A DNA stretch of 53,611 nt, from NCBI RefSeq assembly GCF_006912135.1, contig NZ_VIRS01000046.1, positions 1 through 53,611 of the forward strand. Reading direction: 5' to 3'. The position numbers and the translations under genes are program-made. Under the pieces are notes generated by a model. That model was not told the origin of the DNA. It saw nothing but the letters and a program-made list of their open reading frames with translations, and ran no database searches. Position 1 is the stretch's first letter; the number at the start of each line of letters is the position of its first letter. Source of the stretch: Cryptosporangium phraense (GTDB lineage: Bacteria > Actinomycetota > Actinomycetes > Mycobacteriales > Cryptosporangiaceae). Of this stretch, positions 17,717 to 24,406 are shown piece by piece.

Positions 17717-19251
17717 GAGTCCTTCTCTCCGGTCGGCGGCGTGCGTCGCAGGGCCACCAGGACGAGGACGGCCAGTCCGGCGAGCAACGCGGCCGAGACT
17801 GCGGCCGCGGCCTGCATGCCGGTGGTGAACGCCTGGTGAGCGGCGGTGAGTACGTCGCTCCCGAGCTTGTCAGGCAAACCCGCCGCTACCTGCGCAGCCT
17901 CGGTGAGCGTGTCGCGGGCCCGGGCGGCGTCGACCGGGGTCAGACCGGCCGGCAGGTCGATCGTGGCCCGGTAGACGGCGACGCCCAGGCTGCCGAGGGT
18001 GGCGATGCCGAGCGCGAACCCGAACTCCCCGCTCGTCTCGTTCAGCGCCCCGGCCGAGCCGGCCTCGGACGGCGGGACCGCACCGAGCACGAGACCGGTC
18101 GCGAGCGAGACCAGCGGTCCGGCCCCCAGGTTGGTCAGCGCGAAGCAGGCCGCGATCCGGCCCGGACCGGCGTCGGCCGGGAGCAGGGCCAGGGCCGCTT
18201 GCGCGGCCACCGAGATCGCGAGGCCACCGGCGATGAGGTAGGCCGGACGTACCCGGCGGGCCAGCAGCGGAGCGACGACGACGCTGACCGCGGACGTGGC
18301 GGCCGCGGGCAACATCCAGAGGCCCGAGCGGAGCGCGGAGAGTCCGGCGACGAGTTGGAGCCGCTCGGTGATGAACAGCATCATCGCGCCCATCAGCAGG
18401 GTGCCGAGGAACAGGCCACCGAGGGCGGTCGCGCAGGCCGGGTCGCGGAGGATCTTCAGGTTGAGGAGAGGGCGGGGCAGGCGGTGCTGGCGCCGCAGGA
18501 AAATCGTGCCGGCGACGAGCCCGAGCACGATCGCGGCCAGTGCCGTGACGCCGGGTCCGTCTTTGGCCAGTTGCTTCAGCCCGTAGACGATCGGGAGCAC
18601 CGCGGCCAGCGACAGGGCGACGCTGGCCGGGTCGATCTTGGCGGGCGCGACGTGTATCCCGCCCACGGCGTCCCCATGCTCAGCGTAAGAAAAAGGACGA
18701 AGGACCGGCGCGCAGGCCAGAAGCACCACCATGGCGGGGACGCCGAGCAGGAAGACCGAGCCCCACCAGAAGTGCGCGAGCATCGCGCCGCCGACGACCG
18801 GACCGATCGCGGTACCGCCCATGAAGCAGACGAACCAGACGCCGATCGCGAGCCCGCGCTCCTTCGGATCGCGGAACATCGCGCTGATGAGCGCGAGGAT
18901 CGACGGCGCGAGCGTCGCTCCGGCGACGCCGAGGACGGCGCGGGCGACGATCAGCAGGACGGGGTTGGGCGCGTAGGCGGCCAGGGTGGACGTGACGCCG
19001 AAGGCGGTCGCGCCGATCAGCAGGAGTTTGCGGGGGCCGATCCGGTCGCTGACCGCGCCCATCGTGATGAGGAAGCCGGACAGCAGGAACGGATAGGCGT
19101 CCATGATCCAGAGCTGCTGGGTGCTGTCGGCGTTCAGGGCGACGCTCAGGTGCGGGAGGGCCAGGAGCATCACGAAGACGTCGATCGAGACGAGGAGGGT
19201 GGGGAGCGCGAGGACGGCGAGGCCGAGCCATTCGCGGCGGCTGGCTTTCAT
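17647..19251 (-). CDS. MFS transporter, DHA2-type drug exporter
   Basis: 534 aa with about 14 hydrophobic segments, as in the DHA2 (QacA/EmrB) group. SDRIGPRKLLL matches the loop 2-3 motif, and VARAVLGVAGATLAPSILALIS matches the TM4-5 motif of drug/H+ antiporters. It probably exports a lipophilic compound. ATG at 19251 begins the conserved N-terminus (MKASRREWLGLAVLALP); the frame stays open upstream but is not protein-like. It is divergent from the YCII/ECF sigma pair and overlaps the hydrolase downstream, so export, hydrolysis and sigma control may form one locus. Confidence 0.9.
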   Translation of the reverse strand: MKASRREWLGLAVLALPTLLVSIDVFVMLLALPHLSVALNADSTQQLWIMDAYPFLLSGFLITMGAVSDRIGPRKLLLIGATAFGVTSTLAAYAPNPVLLIVARAVLGVAGATLAPSILALISAMFRDPKERGLAIGVWFVCFMGGTAIGPVVGGAMLAHFWWGSVFLLGVPAMVVLLACAPVLRPFSYAEHGDAVGGIHVAPAKIDPASVALSLAAVLPIVYGLKQLAKDGPGVTALAAIVLGLVAGTIFLRRQHRLPRPLLNLKILRDPACATALGGLFLGTLLMGAMMLFITERLQLVAGLSALRSGLWMLPAAATSAVSVVVAPLLARRVRPAYLIAGGLAISVAAQAALALLPADAGPGRIAACFALTNLGAGPLVSLATGLVLGAVPPSEAGSAGALNETSGEFGFALGIATLGSLGVAVYRATIDLPAGLTPVDAARARDTLTEAAQVAAGLPDKLGSDVLTAAHQAFTTGMQAAAAVSAALLAGLAVLVLVALRRTPPTGEKDSWTPSPQPTEPGSRSTATAADRP

Positions 19252-19258
19252 GTGGGGT

Positions 19259-19285
19259 TGTCGGAGGGGGGCTCTATCGTTCGAC
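19259..19285 (+). promoter_or_regulatory. candidate ECF42-type promoter for the YCII/sigma pair
   Basis: TGTCGG (19259-19264), 17 bp, then CGAC (19282-19285) lies about 90 bp before the YCII-like gene. It resembles the TGTCGA / CGA-C elements that I recall being described for ECF42 sigma factors. With one mismatch and no experiment, it is only a suggestion of autoregulation. Confidence 0.3.
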
Positions 19286-19377
19286 GCGATCTGGGTGTGG
19301 GCCGGGTCACAGGCTTTTCGGGTCGAGGGTTGAAGATCAGCTCCGACTACCGGGTGCTGACCCTCGAGGAGATGGTG

Positions 19378-19740
19378 ATGAAGTACCTGCTGCTGATCCA
19401 CATGAATCCGGCTGTTTTCGACACGCTCTCCGAGGAGGAGAAGAACGAAGTGTTCGCGGGGCACAACGAGATCTCTGAGGAGCTTCGAACGACCGGCGAG
19501 CTGCTCGGGTTCGTGGCGCTGGCCGAGCCGGCCGCGTCGACGACCGTGCGGGTGCGGGGCGGGGTGGTGGACGCGACCGATGGTCCGTACGTGGAGACGA
19601 AGGAGTTCCTGGCCGGGTACTACGCGGTGGATTGCGAGACGCACGAGCGGGCGGTCGAGCTGGCGGCGAAGATCCCGGACGCTTCGTTCAACGCGATCGA
19701 GGTGCGCCCGGTGATGAACGAGGCCGGGCTGGAAATGTGA
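19378..19740 (+). CDS. YCII/DGPF-domain protein
   Basis: 120 aa. It starts MKYLLLIHMN and contains the DGPYVETKEFLAGYY signature (DGPF family) and a C-terminal IEVRPVMN strand. These small dimeric ferredoxin-like proteins are commonly encoded beside ECF42 sigma factors; their biochemical role is unresolved. ATG at 19378 is favoured because GGAG stands 6 nt before it; the frame also has an ATG at 19372. The stop overlaps the next start as GTGA, indicating translational coupling to the sigma factor. Confidence 0.88.
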   Translation: MKYLLLIHMNPAVFDTLSEEEKNEVFAGHNEISEELRTTGELLGFVALAEPAASTTVRVRGGVVDATDGPYVETKEFLAGYYAVDCETHERAVELAAKIPDASFNAIEVRPVMNEAGLEM

Positions 19741-20918
19741 GTTCGTCGCTCGAGGACCTGCTGCGCGCGTCGGCGCCGCAGGTCCTGGGGGTGCTGGTGC
19801 GCCGGTACGGGCAGTTCTCGGAGTGCGAGGACGCCGTGCAGGAGGCGTTGCTGGCGGCTTTCCGGCAGTGGCCGTCCGAGGGGGTTCCTGCTTCGCCGCA
19901 GGCCTGGCTGGTCTCGGTGGCCGCACGGCGGTTGACGGATGCGTGGCGGTCGGAGTCGGCGCGTCGGCGTCGGGAGTCGGCGTTCGAGCCGGAGGCTCCG
20001 TCCGTGTCGGGGGTCGACGACACGCTGACGTTGTTCTTTCTGTGCTGCCATCCGGCGTTGACGCCGAACGCGCAGGCTGCGCTGACGTTGCGGGCCGTCG
20101 GAGGGTTGACGACGGCGGAGATCGCCGCGGCCTTCCTCGTGCCGGAGGCGACGATGGCGCAGCGGATCTCGCGCGCGAAGGCGCGCATCCGCGGGGAGGC
20201 CTTCAGCCTGCCCGCGGACCGGTCGTCTCGGCTGACGGTCGTGCTGCGGGTGCTGTACCTGATCTTCAACGAGGGGTACGTGGCGACGGCCGGGCCTTCT
20301 CTCTCGCGCCCGGATCTGACCGCGGAGGCCATTCGGCTGACGAGGGCCGTACGGGGGCTGGTGCCGTCGTCCGGCGAGGTCGCCGGACTGCTGGCGCTGA
20401 TGTTGCTGACCGAGGCGCGGCGGGCCGCCCGGCTCGAGGCCGACGGTTCGCTGGTGCCGTTGGAGGCCCAAGACCGATTGTCGTGGGACGGTTCCCTGAT
20501 CTCCGAAGGGGTCGCGCTGCTCGAGGAGACGCTGCCGGTGGCGCCGCTCGGGCCGTACCAGTTGCAGGCGGCGATCGCGGCCGTGCACGCCGAGGCCCCG
20601 TCGGCCGCCGAGACCGACTGGGCCCAGATCGTGGGGTTGTACCTGCTACTGGAGAAGTTCGAGCCGGGGCCGATCGTGACGCTGAACCGCGCGGTGGCGG
20701 TGGCGCAGGTGTCGGGGCCGTTGGCGGGTTTGGCGCTGTTGGAGACGGTGGAGTCGGAGTTGGGCCGGCACCATCGGTGGCATGCCGTGCGGGCGCATCT
20801 GCTGGAGTTGGCGGGGGATGCGGTGGGGGCGCGGGACGCGTACCGGGAGGCGGCGCGGCTGACCGCGAGCCTCCCGGAGCGTCGGTACCTCACGAACCGC
20901 GCGGCCCGCCTCGCCTGA
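19737..20918 (+). CDS. ECF42-type RNA polymerase sigma factor with C-terminal extension
   Basis: 393 aa, about twice the length of an ordinary ECF sigma factor. The N-terminal region 2 (ECEDAVQEALLAAFRQW) and region 4 HTH (TAEIAAAFLVPEATMAQRIS) are followed by a roughly 200-residue helical, TPR-like domain ending in DAVGARDAYREAA. This layout plus the coupled YCII gene defines the ECF42 group, which lacks a classical anti-sigma factor; the extension is thought to take part in control. GTG at 19737 overlaps the YCII stop by 4 bp. The natural regulon is unknown; the divergent MFS exporter is the obvious local candidate. Confidence 0.9.
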   Translation: MSSSLEDLLRASAPQVLGVLVRRYGQFSECEDAVQEALLAAFRQWPSEGVPASPQAWLVSVAARRLTDAWRSESARRRRESAFEPEAPSVSGVDDTLTLFFLCCHPALTPNAQAALTLRAVGGLTTAEIAAAFLVPEATMAQRISRAKARIRGEAFSLPADRSSRLTVVLRVLYLIFNEGYVATAGPSLSRPDLTAEAIRLTRAVRGLVPSSGEVAGLLALMLLTEARRAARLEADGSLVPLEAQDRLSWDGSLISEGVALLEETLPVAPLGPYQLQAAIAAVHAEAPSAAETDWAQIVGLYLLLEKFEPGPIVTLNRAVAVAQVSGPLAGLALLETVESELGRHHRWHAVRAHLLELAGDAVGARDAYREAARLTASLPERRYLTNRAARLA

Positions 20919-21417
20919 CCACCTCGATCGTCACGAGATGGCTGTGCCGGCTGTTGCCGGTCACCCGGACATCGCGCGCCCAGCAGGCCGATCGCAGCAC
21001 GTCGGTCGCGGCGACGAGGTGCTCGACCGAGACGCCCGCCGGGCACCAGACCAGTACCTCCTCGCCGTGTCCGGTCATCCGCGTACGCAGGAGGGTGGGC
21101 AGACGCCCGCGCCGGTTGTGGACCCAGGCTTGCGCCATACCGAGCCGGATCCGATGCGGTGTCGCCAGCCAGTAGAGACGCCGCCGCACCGCCCGCCGCG
21201 TCGGGCGGATCGCCGCCGTGATCAGGACGCTCGCTCCGACGAGAAGCGCCGCGTAGCCGCCGCCGAGGTTGTGGATGAGCGTCCAGCCGCCCCAACTGGT
21301 TGATGCGAGCAGGCCGAGTTCGTAGCGCCATCGCCAGATCACCGTGGTCGGGAGCGGGGTCGCCACGCTCGGGGGCAGCGGCCCGAACTCGGGCGCGGCC
21401 CGGTCCATCGTCACCAT
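20890..21417 (-). CDS. conjugative-element (AICE-like) accessory membrane protein
   Basis: 175 aa. A predicted pair of membrane helices (about residues 30-70) follows a WRWRYELGLLAS segment. A soluble part then contains TPHRIRLGMAQAWVHNRRGR and ends VTGNSRHSHLVTIEVVRR. This pattern resembles the small protein usually encoded just before the FtsK/TraB-like DNA translocase in actinomycete integrative conjugative elements. That match is from memory of the family. The translocase is absent: the 3' end instead overlaps the convergent sigma gene by 29 bp. It overlaps the upstream gene by 7 bp. It is probably a relic of an element. Confidence 0.65.
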   Translation of the reverse strand: MVTMDRAAPEFGPLPPSVATPLPTTVIWRWRYELGLLASTSWGGWTLIHNLGGGYAALLVGASVLITAAIRPTRRAVRRRLYWLATPHRIRLGMAQAWVHNRRGRLPTLLRTRMTGHGEEVLVWCPAGVSVEHLVAATDVLRSACWARDVRVTGNSRHSHLVTIEVVRRGGPRGS

Positions 21418-21692
21418 CCGATCGACCGGAACGACGACGACAGCTCGGTGACCATCAGCCTGAGCAGGTCATCCTCCGCGGTGGCGTCGAGGGCGCTCAG
21501 GCCGGTGGTAGCGCGATGGGCGAGACGGGGGTCTCGGTAGGTTCGACCCCAGCCTCGATGGGTCACGACGATGTCCCAGCCATGTCGTCGCGCTATTTCG
21601 TCCTGCCGGCGGTACAGCCGGGCCGCCGACAGCCGAGACCTGTAATGGAGCCAGTGTAGAAATTGGCTTACCGAGTGGGTACAGTTGTCCAT
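21411..21692 (-). CDS. small AICE-type hypothetical protein
   Basis: 93 aa from the ATG at 21692. It contains LSAARLYRRQDEIARRHGW and GRTYRDPRLAHR, phrases I associate with short proteins in actinomycete conjugative elements. No function is known. It overlaps the next minus-strand gene slightly, consistent with an operon. A frame extends upstream to 21821, but the stretch before the ATG crosses a large hairpin and does not look coding. Confidence 0.6.
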   Translation of the reverse strand: MDNCTHSVSQFLHWLHYRSRLSAARLYRRQDEIARRHGWDIVVTHRGWGRTYRDPRLAHRATTGLSALDATAEDDLLRLMVTELSSSFRSIGW

Positions 21693-22025
21693 GGTGTTCC
21701 GCCTGTCCGTGATCCGGCCTGAAAGATCCGATGGACGCGACACCTCTGACTGGGCCAATGTTGCAGCATTGGCCCAGTCTTTTTGGGGCTGACGAAGCGT
21801 CGCGATGACGATGTGATTCACGAGGACTCGTCATTCATTGCGCAGGACTCGCGCCAGTCATCACCCCCGGAACCCGCTCCGCGCTCCTCGCCCGTCGCGA
21901 AGATTGCGCGTACCCTCAGCTCATGGTGGCTCCGCACACATGCCATTGCAAGCCCCGTGGAAAGTGTCTTGTCAATTGCCGGCTAGCCAACTCGACATCC
22001 GGGACTTTGACGTCGGGAACCGCCC
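21693..22025. other. 333-bp intergenic region with one strong hairpin
   Basis: This lies between the divergent AICE-like gene and the XRE regulator. Apart from the hairpin at 21748-21784 I see no gene. Both promoters should lie here. The sequence is visibly less GC-rich than the chromosomal flanks, consistent with transferred DNA. Confidence 0.45.
21748..21784 (+). terminator. 13-bp perfect hairpin followed by T-tract
   Basis: GACTGGGCCAATG (21748-21760) pairs perfectly with CATTGGCCCAGTC (21767-21779) around TTGCAG, followed by TTTTT on the plus strand. It has the form of an intrinsic terminator for plus-strand transcription, yet no plus-strand gene ends nearby. On the minus strand it lies 56 bp before the AICE-like gene, so it could instead be an operator or leader structure. 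Confidence 0.5.
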
Positions 22026-22880
22026 ATGACAGAGCCTTCGGCAGCCCCAGCACTGCGGCGACGGGAACTAGCGCATGCTCTACGGCAACTTCGCGAGGAC
22101 ACCGGCCTTCGCGCGACTGAGGTCACTAGTCAGCTCGGATTCTCTCCCTCCAAACTCAGCCGTATCGAAACCGGCAACCGCCCCATCGGGCTCGACGACC
22201 TCCAACGTCTCTGTCGTCTCTATCAGGTGGACGAGGCCGAATATCAGCGGCTGGCGGAGCTGGCGATCGCCAGTCGGCAGGAAAGCCGGTGGCGCAAGCT
22301 CGGGGAAATGGACCCCGTCACAGTGGAATTCGCCGACCTGGAGGATGCGGCGACCAGTATCAAGGACTACAAGACCTCGGTCATCACCGGCTTGCTGCAG
22401 ACGCCGGCCTACACGAGTGCGCTGATGCGTGGATTCCAGCCGCATCTACCGGAGTACGAGATCCGAGATCGCGTCCGGGCGCGCGCGCTCCGACAGGAGA
22501 TCGTGCTCGCGCGCACCGACCGTCAACTGGAGTTCGTGCTGGACGAAGCGGCTATCCGCCGTGTGGTCGGAGGCGCTCAGGTCATGCGGGAGCAACTACT
22601 GCATCTGATCGAACTCTCCCGGGAGTCGATGGTTTCGATCAGGGTCGTTCCGTTCTCGGCCGGAGTACATCCCGGGATGGACAGCCTTTTCACGATTCTG
22701 TCGTTCGCCGAGGAGGTGCGAGACATCGTCTACGTCGACAGTCTGGCCGGAATTGTCACCCGGTCGGAGACCGCAGAGATTCAGCGCTATCGAGCGGCGT
22801 TTTCGCGGATCGATAGTCTGGCGCTCACGGCCTCCGACACTCGGCTGCTGCTCACCCGAGCGGCTCACGAGATGAACTGA
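22026..22880 (+). CDS. XRE family regulator with DUF5753 domain
   Basis: 284 aa. The N-terminal HTH (ATEVTSQLGFSPSKLSRIETG) is followed by the DUF5753 (Scr1-like) domain, from about residue 100, with LLQTPAYTSALM, RVRARALRQEI, and the VVPFSAGVHPGMDSLFTI segment. Streptomycetes and relatives carry many such regulators, usually paired with DUF397 proteins, acting in development and antibiotic control in a toxin-antitoxin-like way. Here the DUF397 partner follows on the opposite strand. There is only a weak ribosome binding site (GGGA). Confidence 0.88.
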   Translation: MTEPSAAPALRRRELAHALRQLREDTGLRATEVTSQLGFSPSKLSRIETGNRPIGLDDLQRLCRLYQVDEAEYQRLAELAIASRQESRWRKLGEMDPVTVEFADLEDAATSIKDYKTSVITGLLQTPAYTSALMRGFQPHLPEYEIRDRVRARALRQEIVLARTDRQLEFVLDEAAIRRVVGGAQVMREQLLHLIELSRESMVSIRVVPFSAGVHPGMDSLFTILSFAEEVRDIVYVDSLAGIVTRSETAEIQRYRAAFSRIDSLALTASDTRLLLTRAAHEMN

Positions 22881-22899
22881 CCCGGGCCCACCGCGATCG

Positions 22900-23151
22900 T
22901 CATGACGCCAACCTCGCTCGGAGTAGCGCAGCGCGAAGCAGGAGGAAAATGCGCTGGATGGTGAATTCGGCGGTCTTCGCGGCGACGAGGAAGTTGCGCC
23001 AGGCCTGCTTCGGGAATTGTAGCGACGGTCCGCTCGGATTCTTCGAGTCACGGACCGCGACACTGTCGGGAAGGGTTGCGACCTCGACGCACTGGCCATG
23101 AGAGCAGTGCGTCGATCGACGCCACATCATCGGAGTGACTGAACTGGACAT
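22900..23151 (-). CDS. DUF397 domain protein
   Basis: 83 aa. The core MWRRSTHCSHGQCVEVA, VAVRDSKNPSGPSLQF and AWRNFLVAAK is the full DUF397 signature. A C-terminal tail of about 30 residues rich in Leu and Arg extends beyond the usual end of the domain. DUF397 proteins are usually partners of XRE/DUF5753 regulators. This one is convergent with its partner (19 bp between stops) rather than downstream in the same operon. ATG at 23151 begins the conserved region. Confidence 0.85.
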   Translation of the reverse strand: MSSSVTPMMWRRSTHCSHGQCVEVATLPDSVAVRDSKNPSGPSLQFPKQAWRNFLVAAKTAEFTIQRIFLLLRAALLRARLAS

Positions 23152-23525
23152 TTCGACTCTTTCTGCTAAATAAGGTTCCCCCCTCGATTTCATCCGGTCG
23201 ACCAGACCGCAGCCGAGTCAGGTTTCTCTGATCTCGCACGAGCATCCTCAGGTCCAGCGGATAGCCAGACGTTACAACATGTTAGATCGAGTGGGTTAGT
23301 CGCCGACCGGGCGAGAAACGTGAATTCGTTGTTCATGCCGGTCAAGGAGAACTGGCGCTAGGTGTCAAAACCTGCGCGCATTTTTTTATGAGTGAAGTAT
23401 CAACTAGATCGGTTGTCTGGTTGCGGCCCGTAATGCCTCGGAAATGCGATCGGTGTTCGCATTGTGTCGCGGGGTAGGCCCGGGATGGCCGAGTAGCGGT
23501 AGCTCCTTGGGAGCCGTCTGGTCGG
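23152..23525. other. AT-richer intergenic region, no gene recognised
   Basis: About 370 bp between the DUF397 gene and the TetR operators. It includes AT-rich patches (around 23160-23175, 23270-23290 and 23375-23410, with a run of seven T). I see no coding sequence or RNA gene. Composition suggests the edge of the accessory segment. Confidence 0.4.
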
Positions 23526-23559
23526 TTTGCAGGGTCTGCATATTTGCAGGGGCTGCAAG
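23526..23559. promoter_or_regulatory. two adjacent 17-bp palindromic operators
   Basis: TTTGCAGGGTCTGCATA (23526-23542) is followed immediately by TTTGCAGGGGCTGCAAG (23543-23559). Each is a dyad with TGCAG/CTGCA arms around three bases. They lie 20 bp before the TetR start codon. Spacing and symmetry fit two TetR dimers bound side by side, predicting autoregulation and control of the downstream efflux genes. Confidence 0.6.
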
Positions 23560-23578
23560 TTTGGTTTACGGTGGGTCC

Positions 23579-24391
23579 GTGAACGAGACCGGGTTGCGGC
23601 TGCGTAAGAAGCAGCAGACGCGGGCGGCTCTGGCTGATGCGGCGCTTCGGCTGGTCGTCGAGCGAGGGCTCGACCAGGTGACCGTCGAGGAGATCAGTGC
23701 CGCCGCCGACGTGTCGCCGCGGACCTTCTTCAACTACTTCGCGTCCAAGGACGACGCGGTGTTCGGGTCGATGCTCGACGGGAGTGAGCGGGTTCGGGCC
23801 GCGGTGGTCGGCGCGCCGGCTGGGACTTCGGTCTGGGATGCCGTGTGGGCGGCGTTTCGGGCCGAGGCCGAGATCCTGGCCGGTGACGCCGAGCGGCTTC
23901 GGGCGCTGATGACGATCTGCAGCGAGAACCCGGCGATCCTGGCTCGGATGGTCGAGCGCGGTACTGCGGACGAGCTCGCGCTCGCGGGCGTCGTCGCCGA
24001 GCGGCTGGGGCTCGACCCGGCTGACAACGGTTACCCGTTGTTGGTCGCCGCCTCGGCCGGCGCTGCCCTCCGAGTAGCGATGATGCGCTGGGCCACCTCC
24101 ACCGCGGCGCCGACCGCGGCGCCCACCGCGGCGCCCACCGCGCCCGCCGCGCCCGTCGGGTCCTCCATGGCCACCGCGCCAGCTGGGCCCTCCGCGGCCA
24201 CTCCGGCCGGTGGGCCCTCTGCGGCCGCGCCCGGCGCCGTTCCTGCCGGGGCCGCGTCGGGCGCCGCGCCGACTGCGGCCGGTGTCAGCCGCCCCGGCGC
24301 CCCGGCCGACCCTTCGTTTCCCGACCTCATCGACGACGCCTTCGCGCGCCTCGCCGCCGGCCTCGCCGAGCCCCCCGCACCTCGAAACTGA
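23579..24391 (+). CDS. TetR family regulator with Ala/Pro-rich insert
   Basis: 270 aa from the GTG at 23579. The HTH is in TVEEISAAADVSPRTFFNYFASKDD, typical for TetR. The ligand-binding part is ordinary up to about residue 175 (MMRWATS). There follows a roughly 70-residue segment almost entirely Ala, Pro, Gly, Thr and Ser, with repeats of TAAP, before the normal final helix (LIDDAFARLAAGL). The insert is encoded partly by a 12-bp tandem repeat. It is probably the repressor of the two exporters that follow 15 bp downstream; two palindromes precede it. The upstream in-frame ATG (23444) would run through the operators and is rejected. Confidence 0.88.
   Translation: MNETGLRLRKKQQTRAALADAALRLVVERGLDQVTVEEISAAADVSPRTFFNYFASKDDAVFGSMLDGSERVRAAVVGAPAGTSVWDAVWAAFRAEAEILAGDAERLRALMTICSENPAILARMVERGTADELALAGVVAERLGLDPADNGYPLLVAASAGAALRVAMMRWATSTAAPTAAPTAAPTAPAAPVGSSMATAPAGPSAATPAGGPSAAAPGAVPAGAASGAAPTAAGVSRPGAPADPSFPDLIDDAFARLAAGLAEPPAPRN
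24101..24148. repeat. 12-bp tandem repeat within the TetR gene
   Basis: About four copies of a 12-bp unit close to ACCGCGGCGCCC run in frame and encode the TAAP repeats. Copy number may vary between strains without shifting the frame. Confidence 0.7.
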
Positions 24392-24406
24392 ACGAGAGAG
24401 ACCCGC

